Shown here: in pieces, positions 12,680 to 23,094 of the stretch
Layout of the letters: each line of letters starts with the position of its first letter
Position numbering within the stretch: the stretch's first letter is position 1
NCBI RefSeq assembly: GCF_000699445.3
Contig: NC_067195.1
Location: forward strand, 11,522,287 to 11,586,286
DNA: 64,000 bases
DNA from: Schistosoma haematobium
Taxonomy: Eukaryota; Platyhelminthes; Trematoda; Strigeidida; Schistosomatidae
Direction: 5' to 3'
Program-made: the position numbers and the translations under genes
The notes under the pieces: model-generated
What the model saw: the letters and a program-made list of their open reading frames with translations, nothing else
Databases searched by the model: none
What the model was told of the DNA's origin: nothing

Positions 12680-12800
12680 CATTGGAAACAACGAGATATT
12701 AGCTAGCAGCTTCCTGCTACATCGTAGTTCTTCGGCAGTCTATGCTCTGGCCACGACTCGTGAAGCCTTTGGTTCGATTCCTGATTAGGTATCAGGTGCG
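12680..12800 (+). repeat. tRNA-like SINE fragment
   Basis: Contains a B-box-like GGTTCGATTCC (12769-12779) preceded by a gapped A-box-like region and led by GAAACAACGAG, a word that also occurs near 15070 and 28605. It resembles a degenerate tRNA-derived repeat different from the hammerhead SINE. Weak evidence. Confidence 0.35.
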
Positions 12801-13786
12801 CACTACTAACAAGAACCATATTAAAATGAATCAGTTACCCAGTACTCTATGGTTTTCAATACTCATTTGGTTAAAGTCACTTGGTGTTGCAAACTGTTTT
12901 CGGCAAATATTTGTTGGACTCTGATGACTTTCCTTGTTACTTTACTATAGGAAACATGAAAGAAGCTTTTATCCAAACAATTTTTTAACATTACCACAGT
13001 GTCGAAGGAGGAAACACATACATTAAAACCCTTTGCCTTCATTATTTTTAATGTGTAATTGGTTCAGGAAGCTTGTACTACATTATCAACCATTAAACAG
13101 TATTGTTTTTCGCTCGAAACATGATTTACTGAACGCGAAGTTGATTTTGACTAAATAATATCAAAGATAATCAACAAATCATTAGTACACGTTTCGACAG
13201 CGACAAATGAATTGTATTTTTCTGTTAAAGTAAAATAACATATAAAAAAGTTAAACAGAATGTTCCAAACGAATAAATAAAGATAATTCTTACTTAAGGT
13301 TGTAATAACGTCTATAGAAAATTACTGAAAATCTGGAAGGACTGAACAACTAATTTATAATTGGTTCGGACCAGTTGACACTTAATAACTATAAGGAAGA
13401 ATTCACGGTGTCGTTTAAGGTCGATAACAGACATAATATTATTAATTCATTGATTCAATTTCCAATGGTGCATATTTTTTCATCGACTTAATCTACTTTT
13501 CTAATCTAAACAAATATCTTAAATAAAATGTACCTTTAGAATAAAGAGATATTAAAATCTAAATTCTTATATTCATTAAATATTTATTCATTTCATTATT
13601 AAATGGCTACAGGTAGTCGACATGGAACCTGAGATTTAAGTTCCCTGTTAATTTACCGTCATCAGCAAGACCATAGGATTCGATTGGTACCAAAAGACTA
13701 GATAAACAATACACTAATCTCTACCAAGTAATTAATCATTTAAATTATTTTAGGTATGAAATTTTTAATTACTAATTTATATTTGA

Positions 13787-14005
13787 GATCATGAGTCAAT
13801 TGAAGCTGAACCAGCATAGAAAACCTGGAAACAGTGGACAGCCGTTTCGTCCTAGTATGGGACTCCTCAGCAGTGCGCATCCACGATCCCGCCACGCGAG
13901 ATTCCAACCCAGCACCTATCAGTCTCGTGCGCGAACGCTTGATCTCTACACCACTGAGCCGGCGTCCAACCGTGTAATTGTCTAACTTCAACCAATTCAC
14001 GAAAT
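13787..14005 (-). mobile_element. Sm-alpha-like SINE with hammerhead, near-complete
   Basis: Minus-strand tRNA-derived SINE of about 219 bp. From its 5' side: a leader (GTTAGACAATTAC), an A-box-like TCAGTGGTGTAGAG, a B-box-like GGGTTGGAATCTC, then a hammerhead ribozyme (13876-13831) and a 3' tail ending in CAATTGACTCATG. The tRNA part would supply an internal Pol III promoter; mobilisation would depend on a non-LTR partner in trans (inference). Frames across it on both strands are artefacts. This is the best preserved of three copies in the window. Confidence 0.85.
13831..13876 (-). ncRNA. hammerhead ribozyme in SINE
   Basis: In order: helix I strand GCACTG (13876-13871); core CTGAGGA (13870-13864), which matches C3-U4-G5-A6-N7-G8-A9 with G at the variable position 7; helix II GTCC/GGAC around a CATACTA loop; the GAA core; a four-pair helix III (ACGG/CTGT) with no loop; and GUC with predicted cleavage after 13837. 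The return strand of helix I is CACTGT, which pairs with one C-C mismatch. All invariant core bases are present. The loopless helix III suggests cleavage as a dimer or in concatemers, as known for other schistosome and Penelope-type hammerheads. Confidence 0.8.
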
Positions 14006-15517
14006 TCAGCCACCATTTTCTTCAGTCAGTTACCATCTCATAACAGACCTGGTTGAACCCCACAGGTCGCTGATTCTTACTAGAACTCCATGAAATGCCT
14101 CTTGAAGCCAGTCACTAGTGAGTATATGTTGATTAATATCCACAAAACTCCTTATGATACTAATTTAGACTTTATTTTGGACAATAAGTCGTTTACGCAT
14201 CTCAGAAATTGCTTTTGCTGAATGACCTGTTTTGGTTAAATGATTTATTTTGTTTTAGAATTACTCATTGTCACGAAATTTTAAGTGATTTTTGAATAGT
14301 TACAAAATACTCTAACCTGAATGGCTTACAAAACCTTAAGAATGATCAAAGCGGTGATCGCCATCAATCAACATGCTGAACGAAACCACATGACAATTTT
14401 GTGTGAACCCATTTCACGAAATGTAACCCCATGTATTAAGTTTTTGCAAGAAGACATGATGTGACATCATTGAATTTCCAGAATGGTTCCATGACTAATT
14501 GACTGAAGTTAGATATGTGAACCATTGGATGTCGATTTAACGGTTCGAGGTTTAAGATTCCTCTGGGAGACATGAATGTCGTAAGTCCGATTCCTGATGA
14601 GGTAGGGGACCAAAACATTTGTTAAGTTCCACACTGGAAAAAAACAGCTGTCCAATGGTTTTTTAACTAGAGTTAGTCGGTGACGCAAGCCAATATATTT
14701 TTTCGATTACTAATACTGATGGCATTCAGCGTTGAGATCTCAGCTTTGACTCGATTTGAATTAGAGCATAGTGTTCTGTGAAACCGCCTAAGTCATAAAT
14801 TGAGCTGGAATAGTACTAAAGTCACAGCCGAGTCCACCTATTATAACGAAAACTAAATATTCACACCGAAATACGTAGAGTACAAAATGAATGAGAAAAT
14901 ATTATCGTTAAATAGGAGATCAAATAGGAAAGTAAAAATGACTCATATTTTAGAAACCAGTTTTATTAGGTCATCATTATTAGATCTTTTTAATATGATT
15001 AGATCCAAGGTGTTCATGACATATTTCGTAGAAATTGCTATCGTTCAATTTTTATAACAGAACCTATACCGGAAACAACGAGTAGATTACAACTAACGTA
15101 CAGGAAAAGACTGTTTCGTAACTGGATGTCTAAGGAACTTTCAACGAAGAACATTCAATATGGGAAGGTTATTACTTTTGTTTACCAACCAAATAATAGT
15201 AAGTTCACGAAATAAAGTCAAGCTCTCAAGTTCCACTGCTTCCACTTGTATTCACCAATTTATCTGATCTTGTTAAATAAATTACACTGAATGTACAATC
15301 AGAAAATATTGTCATCATATCTCTGAATATTGGCCCTTCTGATTGAGCAAATAATAAAGTGGAATAACATGTAACCATAACATTGCATATCAAAGGATAA
15401 CGGAAAATAGATAGCTGTGAAAATAGTTTTCGAAGTTATATACTGAATCCTAATCAGTTTGTCCTAGGCTTTCTTTCTCACGATTTTGCATTTTATAACC
15501 ATTCAGGTAGCCACAAA
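14006..15517. other. non-coding DNA with tRNA-like fragment
   Basis: No coding feature. At 14508-14640 a degenerate tRNA-like stretch (AACGGTTCGAGG, then GATTCCTCTGG) suggests another old SINE. Nothing else was assigned. Confidence 0.45.
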
Positions 15518-15735
15518 GTAGGACCAGGCATATATATGCATCGGTGCAAGTTGCAGCACCTCATTAGCACAACAAGATGAACACCGAATCCATAGAAGTA
15601 GTTACTTCACTGGTAGTAATATATGAAAGATTGTGTATAAGGATAAAGTACAGCAAGAAAAAACTAATTCGTAGAAAGAAAGATATAAAGTAATTTTAAT
15701 CTCACAGTTTAAACGAAAACGAAGAGTGTATACAC

Positions 15736-16161
15736 CTACACCATTGTGATCGATTCACCCATATCACCCAGAGTCTCCAACCATTGGTTACTATAGTCGC
15801 GCGGACCCCAACCAAGTAGTCTGTATCTACCAACATGGCTCATACCAGAAGTTAGTGACTTCAAGGACTGATGCCACGTTTTAGTCTGGCCACCCCTAAC
15901 TCTCTTCCAACCATCCCCAACACTTGTCAGCATTGCGCGTCGTGGTAACTGGTGTCCACACATACGCAACACGTAGCCTACCCATCTCAGTCGATGGAGA
16001 TTTACAACCCCATCAACTGATTTACCATTATTCCCTAATATCCTGCGTCTAACCTCACTATTACTTACCTGGTGATCCCAGCAGATGCGAGCAATATTTC
16101 TAAGAGATCTGTGGTCAAATATTAGTAACTTACGAGTATCCTCTACTCTTAGTGGCCACAT
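15736..16161 (-). pseudogene. RT C-terminal segment, family A (inverted copy 1)
   Basis: The open stretch of 141 codons (LRVEDTRKLL to DMGESITMV) is the C-terminal part of the family A polymerase, including LRWVGYVLRM and the GGQTKTWHQS block. Directly upstream in frame is a TGA (near 16168-16166) where relatives have a Cys codon. The same 141 codons and the same TGA occur at 21958-22395 on the other strand. Confidence 0.85.
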
Positions 16162-16162
16162 T

Positions 16163-16842
16163 TCTCAGTCGTAAATTAAACCAGAATGAACTGCTGCGCA
16201 GTATACTCGTCCTTTGATTGATGAACGGATATTTCGCCTTCGCCATAAGTCACGTAAGTTGGCAAAAGCCAAACGAGCTTTTTGAATCCGTGCTGAGATT
16301 TCGTCAGACACTCACCCATTAATCTGATCAGACTTCCAAGATGAGTGAAGTTATCCATGCGTTCGGCTACCCCTATCCCTATCCGTAGTTCAGGTGTTGA
16401 CGCAGACCAGTCCTGAGGCAACAACTTGCATTTAGAGGGGAGAAACGCATCCCAAATATCCTGGCATTGTTGCTGAATGCTACCAAAGGACTATGTATTT
16501 TATAAGCGTCTTCATCAAACAGAACTATGTCATCTGCGTATTCTAAGTCAGTAAGTGGGCCTCTTGGTAGGAGATCAACTCCCAAATATTAAGACAACGG
16601 GAACGTTATTTCCACCAGTAGGTCTATGATGGATTTGAACAAAAATGTAGATAGTGGACAACCTTGACGGACACCACTTGAGGTTGCAAAATCAGATGAC
16701 AGTTCACCATAAGCTTTGACCCGACCAGTAGTGTTTGAGTAAAGAGCCCTTACAAGGTTTATGTACATTTGTGGTACACCTTTCAATGACAGACACTGCA
16801 GCAGAACTTCTTGGTCTACGGAGCCAAATGCTGCTTTTAAGT
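16163..16842 (-). pseudogene. RT palm and thumb, family A
   Basis: Frames 16786-16589 and 16585-16176 carry SGVRQGCPLSTFLF (motif B region), LEYADDIVLF (motif C, both Asp present) and a thumb (DNFTHLGSLIRLMG). At the start, just below 16842, motif A reads KAAFGSVD: the catalytic Asp expected in FDSVD is Gly. Together with the frameshift near 16587 this copy is inactive. Confidence 0.8.
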
Positions 16843-17332
16843 TGTAGTGCCAGTTATTTTGTTAAGCCCATATATCTTATTCTAGTTTTCGAATAGGCCA
16901 ATATATTCATTCTACTCGAGTCACATTTTGACCTTGTTAATTATTCGCTTATCAGCCCTGACTGCTTTTGCATGAGTGTATGTGTGCGTACACTTCTTAT
17001 CCCATTCATCACATGTCTGTAACTTATTTTTGTGTGACTATAAACATTGATTAACGCTTGGTTAAATGGTGCTGGCTCACACGCCTTCTCCATTACGCGT
17101 TATTTCGCTTCGCTCTCTTCTATTCGCTTCATCCCTCTGATTTCCTGTCCAGATCAGTGAGTGTACAAAATATAGGCATTCGAAAATCTATTCTCGCATT
17201 TGACTTATTTAATTTCACTAACGCGACCTAAGTCAGTCATTACATACGAGGATTGACGATATGTATATCTCAATAGCAATCAGAAACGATCTCACTGGAG
17301 TCAGATCCCGGGCCACTAAAAGGTTATGAACA
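16843..17332. mobile_element. 490-bp insertion in RT domain, possible solo LTR
   Basis: The block separates the QAGFRPGR segment from motif A of the family A polymerase. It begins TGTAGTGCC and ends TTATGAACA, so has TG...CA ends, and contains no long frame. That shape fits a solo LTR. I could not find a clear target duplication (left flank TTAAGT, right flank AGGATC), and a few bases of the host frame seem lost, so the identification is weak. Confidence 0.4.
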
Positions 17333-17517
17333 AGGATCATTGTCGGACGCCGATAAGCATGCCTTTGTTCTAAAACCTGACGAATGGTGAACATGTGGTC
17401 GATGCAGCCACGACCAGGTCTGAAGCCAGCCTGATGTTCTCGTGTTCGCAGTTCACGAGTCTTTGTTAGGCGTCCAATAGTTATTGAGGCTGGTATTTTG
17501 GATGCTTTATTAGTCAA
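17333..17517 (-). pseudogene. RT fingers region, family A
   Basis: The translation includes HQAGFRPGRGCIDHMFTIRQ and VLEQRHAYRRPTMI, the conserved QAGFRxGR block before motif A of non-LTR polymerases. The frame leaves the element at about 17332, where the 490-bp insertion starts. The remaining reading frame down to 17233 is insertion sequence. Confidence 0.75.
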
Positions 17518-18089
17518 ACTAATCCCTCTACGGTTATCATAGCATGATTTTTACCCCCTCTTATATATTGGAACAATCAGTGATTGTGACCAGTCAGATG
17601 GGATTACGTCCAACTCCCAGATTTTAGCTGAAATATTAGTTAACCTAATCGCCAAAACTGGACCACCATACATGAAGACCTCTGGAGCCAATCCATCAGG
17701 ACCAGCTGTTCTTCCTTGTTTCAGATTAGCTGTTGCTTTTTGAACTTCAACTAGAGTTGAGGGAGCTACTCTAATGTTCCATTCAGGCTGTTTGAGAATG
17801 ATGGGTAGTCGTAGAGTAGCTGAAGGCCAACTGAACTACTATTTGAAGTGTTCCGCCCATCGTTCTAAACGTCTAGACTGAGAGCGGATGAAAGTGTCGT
17901 CTTATTCCGAGGTCGTCTCACTTACACTTGACTTATTAATTCCAGCTTCTTTTATTAGTCTGAATAGCTGTCTGGTGTTACCTACAGCCGCTGTCTTTTG
18001 CACCTCTTTTGCTTTCGTTGCCCACCACTGCTTAGACTTTTGGCTAACCTAGATCTATAATCAGAAAGGGGTTTTGTGGATATTATAGT

Positions 18090-18157
18090 GATTTAATAGT
18101 CGAATTCATGAGTCAATTAAAGCCAGACCATCATGGAAAATCTGGATCTGACTTGTT
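18090..18157 (-). mobile_element. Sm-alpha-like SINE fragment
   Basis: GAATTCATGAGTCAATTAAAG (18103 onward) and the following GAAAATCTGGA match the 3' end of the SINE at 13787-14005. Only the tail remains; the ribozyme part is absent. It sits inside the family A linker and so inserted there or was captured. Confidence 0.6.
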
Positions 18158-18159
18158 TT

Positions 18160-18557
18160 AGCTCTTTATTGTGTTCACAGCCTGATGGGATGAGTTTACG
18201 AGAATCTATCAGTGCAATAGACTTAGTAGAAATCCATTGGTTTTGCGGAACCCTTTGGTTTAAATCACCAATAGATGTCGCTGCTGTTTCCACAGTTGTT
18301 CGTGTATCTTCTCAATCAACATCTGGGTTAGCCTCGTTTTCAGAATTACCTAAGTGTGAATTCAGTTGTTCATGGCATCTACTTTTGGCTTTCTCGTCAC
18401 TGAGTTCAACTCTAATGGGTTTTCTTAATGTGGTTTTTCTGTGTCCGATGAGACGCAAGCAAATATGTGCTCGTATTGGAACATGATCAGAGTCTAAACA
18501 CGTATTCCAGAACGAGCGACATGCTTCTATCGAGCCTCTCCAACTGACTGATGGCAA
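18160..18557 (-). pseudogene. linker between endonuclease and RT, family A
   Basis: The minus frame 18557-18312 (WRGSIEACRSFWNTCLDS, then VPIRAHICLRLIGHRKTTL) and its continuation with stops to about 18160 match the family-specific linker that follows the endonuclease in related schistosome elements (from memory of such elements). No catalytic motif. It ends where a SINE fragment begins. Confidence 0.55.
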
Positions 18558-18730
18558 TATGGTCTATTTGAGTCCATCATTGGTTTGTTGCACTGGATCC
18601 GCCATGTTAGACGTTGTATCACCTTATGCTTAAACTTAGTGCTTGCTAAAAATAAACGATTGTCTGAGCACAGTTGCAGCAGACGATTACCATTATCTGT
18701 TCGCTGAGCCGGAATACCAAAATACCCACC

Positions 18731-19123
18731 TCAATGTCTTTCTGCTTGGTTTAAGCTACCTACCTGGGCATTAAAGTCACCTGCTACGAGTACTATATCT
18801 GAACGTTCAACTTTATGAAGAAGTTCAGAAAGCTTTCTGTAAAAACCATTTTTCACTTCATCCAGATTACAGTCAGTGGGAGCGTAGGCAGAAACGACGA
18901 AAAGGCAACTACGTTTATCTCTATCCTTCCGAGTTCCTACGGAGCCGTTCAGCCGAACAACACATAGACGACTGTTAACGGGGACCCACTCTAATAGTGT
19001 TTGTCCTACCCTCTTACTGCGTGCTATGCCTACACTTGCCAGTCCACGAGAACGAGCCATCGGGTCGCCAGAGACACGGAGGGTGTGTCTCGTCGGCTCT
19101 CCGTTTTGGTGAGGTGAGGTCAA
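18731..19123 (-). pseudogene. endonuclease domain of family A element
   Basis: The 130-codon frame contains the APE-endonuclease core: FVVSAYAPTD followed by VLVAGDFNAQVGS, with the catalytic Asp and Asn of GDFNAQ intact. The upstream part (SRGLASVGIARSKRVG) is the usual lead-in of this family. After NQAERH the frame is lost. In intact elements this domain nicks the target for primed reverse transcription. Confidence 0.75.
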
Positions 19124-19230
19124 GTGAGTGACCGCACTAGGATCCTGTATGGGTGTTTCGGAGACAGCATAAATGAATGGTACGAGATTCTAGGGTTTTA
19201 ACCAAAGAGACCTTCCAAGCCATCTCTACC

Positions 19231-20729
19231 TGACCAACTGACCCCTTCCAAATAGCACTCCCATTTTTCTTATACATTATGCAATCCATGTTAACAGCAA
19301 ACTAGCTGCCTGATATTCACATTCATTTGATTTGCTAGTACCACTCACTTTTTATACTAAATAAATGACCCCTCCGTTTGATCATTTATAGAAAGTTTTT
19401 ATAAAATTGATTACAACTATCACTGCGCAATTCACTATCGACCTATTTTAACACCACTCTAATATGTAACGACATTATTCACCCAGATTTTAGGATTACA
19501 ACCTTACCAATTCACTAATAATTTGATTTTTTTTAAAACAACAAAATTAGGGAATACTGTGGTTGATATTGATGTTATATTCAAATATCAAAACCTACGA
19601 ATTCATCTAAGGGAGTTATGATTAGGAACTAATTGAAAAGAGAAATATTTCTTTGTTGCATATATAATTTAAATGTCATCCAATTGTCTCTAGGGGCATG
19701 GTAGCGAGTTAAACTATCTGCCTTTCGTTTCGATTCTAGGATTGTATTAATCTGAGGCTTGTATTACTTCTGATTGCTGTCTATTATTTTCCTGATTAGA
19801 TGTAAGTGGATTGTGTGCACTCGCTGGGTCGTCGACTGACCTTTTCTTTGGTTCTTCTCTTTTACAGTCCTCACTCATTCGTCTGTATGCTTCCCTAATG
19901 CACAAAGAACTCTCTGGCTAGATGCTAAAAAATCCAAAGAACATAAACAAATTCAAATTATTCACATAGACTCCAGTAGATTTATTGTTCAGAAATTTCT
20001 ATTTTCAAACTTAAAACATCTAAAATAATATTTAAAAGGAAAACTTGTGAACAAAACGTTTGTTTGGTAGAATGATATTTACAGAAAAATAAATACGTAT
20101 AGTCATGTAGTTAGTGAATTTTTACACCTGGCGAGTTCGATAAAGACTGAAATACTGATTCTTGTCTATAAATAAACAAACAGACTGATAGGTAGATGGA
20201 TATTTTACCACTGACTGGTGTGCAAAGATTGAATCTAATACTTGTAATAAACTCTAATTCAGACCATTTTGCTGCCGAGAGTCTACTTATGAGACTTAAT
20301 GTTGGATGGAATCAAAGCAATTAATTGCAAACTCCATCGCTTGTGGTTTAGACAACATTAATTGATGTAAAATTACACGAGCGCTTTGTTTACTGTTTCA
20401 GTTATTCAAACCAAAAATATTGTAGCACTTATTTTTATTAATCAGTAAGTCATTTTGTAGAATATTGTTATATAATGGTTTTCTAAGCTGTTATTCATGG
20501 AAAGTAGATCAAATTTTCTATATAAAAAACATTTGGTTTTTAAAAGAAACCGCATTAGAATTTACAACGTTAATTCTACCAGGATGAAATATTTCCTAGA
20601 ACCAGTGTACTTCTATAAAAACCCAATTTTTGCTAAAGAGTAGACTATCATTTTTCTTCTGTATGGTTGACTTCAGTAATAGTTAAATGAAAGACTAATA
20701 AATAGGTGTTCTCCAGTTGGAATACCATT
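19231..20729. other. non-coding DNA
   Basis: No gene recognised. Around 19690-19750 there is a tRNA-like word pair (TGGTAGCGAGTTAAAC, then TTCGATTCTAGG) suggesting an old SINE, poorly preserved. Confidence 0.45.
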
Positions 20730-20912
20730 AGAAACCAGGGAATTCTGGAGAGCTATTCCGTCCTAGTATGTGTTGGGATGTTATATTCTAAAAATACAAG
20801 AGTTATGGTTGTGATCGCATCCAATATCAGTACGGGACTCCCTCGCACTGTACACCTATGACCTCGGCTGGTACCGAACCCCGAAACTTCAGGTCTGATG
20901 GCTGGTTTACCT
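20730..20912 (-). mobile_element. Sm-alpha-like SINE with enlarged hammerhead helix II
   Basis: Minus strand: B-box-like GGGGTTCGGTACC, then GTGCGAGGGAGTCCCGTACT, about 55 extra nt, ACATACTAGGACGGAATAGC, and the SINE tail. Compared with the copy at 13787-14005, the helix II loop (CATACTA) is replaced by a long insert, and the core CTGAGGA has become GCGAGGGA and CGAAAC has become CGGAAT. Cleavage is therefore unlikely in this copy. The arms of the insert (TTGGATGCG and CATCCCAAC) are partly complementary. Confidence 0.65.
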
Positions 20913-21867
20913 AATAATAATCTTACTTATTTAACTATGAAATATTGAAGAATTCGTACCCTGAAGGACCAAAATTTATTCAACACTATGAGTGCCTAAA
21001 CAGAAGCAAATAATTCTCTTAAGGAATAACTGTTCGATCTTTTGACCTAAAAGCAACTTTAAAAGATACACTATGCCGTTAGCGTTTCATTACTGAGACT
21101 TTGCATTGAAAGACTACACGCATATATATTTTGTATGACTTTCATAATCCGAAGCTTATACAAAGTTAGACGGGAGTACATTTAACTTTGATGAATCTTT
21201 AATTCTTCTCAATGAGAATTTCCCATAGATTCTTAGTTCCGATCAAATCATCTCAAAAACAACATATATGGAACAAAAGATGTGATTCTCATTTCATACA
21301 CATAAACATAATTAATTAAGAGCTTATTTACAAATAGTTATAATAATCGAAAAACTAAAGAAAATCAGAACAGTTGCGCTCAGTACTAGATAGTACTCGT
21401 ATATCTACATATAGAACTACTCGACAGATTAACCAGTTTTTATAAAAGAATTTGGATAAGATCTTAAGAAATAATAAACGACATTCAGGATGTTTTTATC
21501 TATTTCAGTTTAAGATCTATTACTCGGGCACTGTACTGCTTTACTCCTAGTAGTCAGAGTGTATATTTGCATTTATAAAGATATTGATACTGAACGATAT
21601 GCTTAGGAAATATTTAGGAATATAAAACAGTTATTTAGCAAGTCATGCGTAACTGACTTTTTAAGAAATAATTTACATAATACAAGCACTCGGAAAGTTC
21701 AACCGCCAAGTTCGGTTTCATTTGTAAATTCTTCAATTTTAAAAGAGTATGAGCTGCGATGGTAAACTTTCCCAGTAGCAATAACTGTATCAAATAAAGG
21801 TTTGTTTTTTCGAGACCACTTATAAAGGTGGGACAAAATTGTAACCAAAAAACTATTACTTATGGAT
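20913..21867. other. non-coding DNA
   Basis: AT-rich, no gene or repeat assigned. Confidence 0.5.
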
Positions 21868-22622
21868 AACAACTTTCGTCACCTATGGAGAAGGCGAAAT
21901 ATCCGTTCATCAATCAAAGGACGAGTATACTGCGCAGCAGTTCATTCTGGTTTAATTTACGACTGAGAAATGTGGCCACTAAGAGTAGAGGATACTCGTA
22001 AGTTACTAATATTTGACCACAGATCTCTTAGAAATATTGCTCGCATCTGCTGGGATCACCAGGTAAGTAATAGTGAGGTTAGACGCAGGATATTAGGGAA
22101 TAATGGTAAATCAGTTGATGGGGTTGTAAATCTCCATCGACTGAGATGGGTAGGCTACGTGTTGCGTATGTGTGGACACCAGTTACCACGACGCGCAATG
22201 CTGACAAGTGTTGGGGATGGTTGGAAGAGAGTTAGGGGTGGCCAGACTAAAACGTGGCATCAGTCCTTGAAGTCACTAACTTCTGGTATGAGCCATGTTG
22301 GTAGATACAGACTACTTGGTTGGGGTCCGCGCGACTATAGTAACCAATGGTTGGAGACTCTGGGTGATATGGGTGAATCGATCACAATGGTGTAGGTGTA
22401 TACACTCTTCGTTTTCGTTTAAACTGTGAGATTAAAATTACTTTATATCTTTCTTTCTACGAATTAGTTTTTTCTTGCTGTACTTTATCCTTATACACAA
22501 TCTTTCATATATTACTACCAGTGAAGTAACTACTTCTATGGATTCGGTGTTCATCTTGTTGTGCTAATGAGGTGCTGCAACTTGCACCGATGCATATATA
22601 TGCCTGGCCCTACGTTGTAGTT
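21868..22622 (+). mobile_element. family A element, 5'-truncated copy (inverted copy 2)
   Basis: A plus-strand copy of the last 750 bp of the family A element. It starts within the RT thumb (near 21870) and ends in the same 3' UTR words (TGCATATATATGCCTGG). Its open stretch 21970-22395 encodes the same 141 residues as 15736-16161, and every block I compared between about 21892 and 22607 is identical. Outside that tract the two diverge: about 4 differences in the 30 bases on the 5' side and 3 in about 25 on the 3' side. It carries the same internal TGA. Confidence 0.85.
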
Positions 22623-23094
22623 TTCTGATCGATTATTTATTGAATCGTCATTTGGTATGGGGAGTATATAAAACAGCTCAAGACTTCACAACAGTAAATG
22701 AGATTTTATATGTGCGTACACAGAAATTCATTACTGGTTAAGTATAGATTATTTTGATCACTAAATATATTTATTAGTCTATCAAGAATTTTATTTAAAG
22801 TAGTATTTGTAACGATAATTGGGAATATCTGAGTAAGTATTCAGAACGAATATTTTCTTGTTTCATATATATCACATAATTATAAAAGTATGCACAATTA
22901 GAATACAAATTATTAGGACGGGTGATACTCAACAACAATACAAAAGGCAAATAAAAATGACGTTTTCTATAAATTGTCTACCAGTTTTATCTTGATTGAT
23001 AGTTGAATAGATCGAGGAACAATGATTTAAAAAAGGAAGAGAAATGTGATAAGTATCGATCTAATAGTACAAAAGAAGACAAGCAAATGGTAAA
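22623..23094. other. non-coding DNA downstream of GT31 gene
   Basis: This lies 3' of the glycosyltransferase (minus strand) and probably includes its 3' UTR. No clear polyadenylation context was singled out. Confidence 0.4.

Larger units (their letters stand above)
15518..19230 (-). mobile_element. family A non-LTR retrotransposon (RTE/SR2-like), near full length but broken
   Basis: A minus-strand APE-type non-LTR element, 5' end near 19230 and 3' end near 15518 (3.7 kb including inserts). Order: endonuclease (19123-18731), linker (18557-18160), reverse transcriptase (17517-15736), 3' UTR. Two foreign pieces interrupt it: a SINE fragment at about 18090-18157 and a 490-bp block at 16843-17332. 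The reading frame is split by stops and frameshifts throughout. Its 3' part is repeated in inverted orientation at 21868-22622. Confidence 0.85.

Noticed and set aside
13740..14000. Frames of 86 and 64 codons over the SINE
   Set aside because: They translate the tRNA-like and ribozyme parts of a SINE in both strands; not genes.
14594..14601. CTGATGAG, a perfect hammerhead core word on the plus strand
   Set aside because: No helix II with a following GAA core and no paired helix I; the word alone is not enough.
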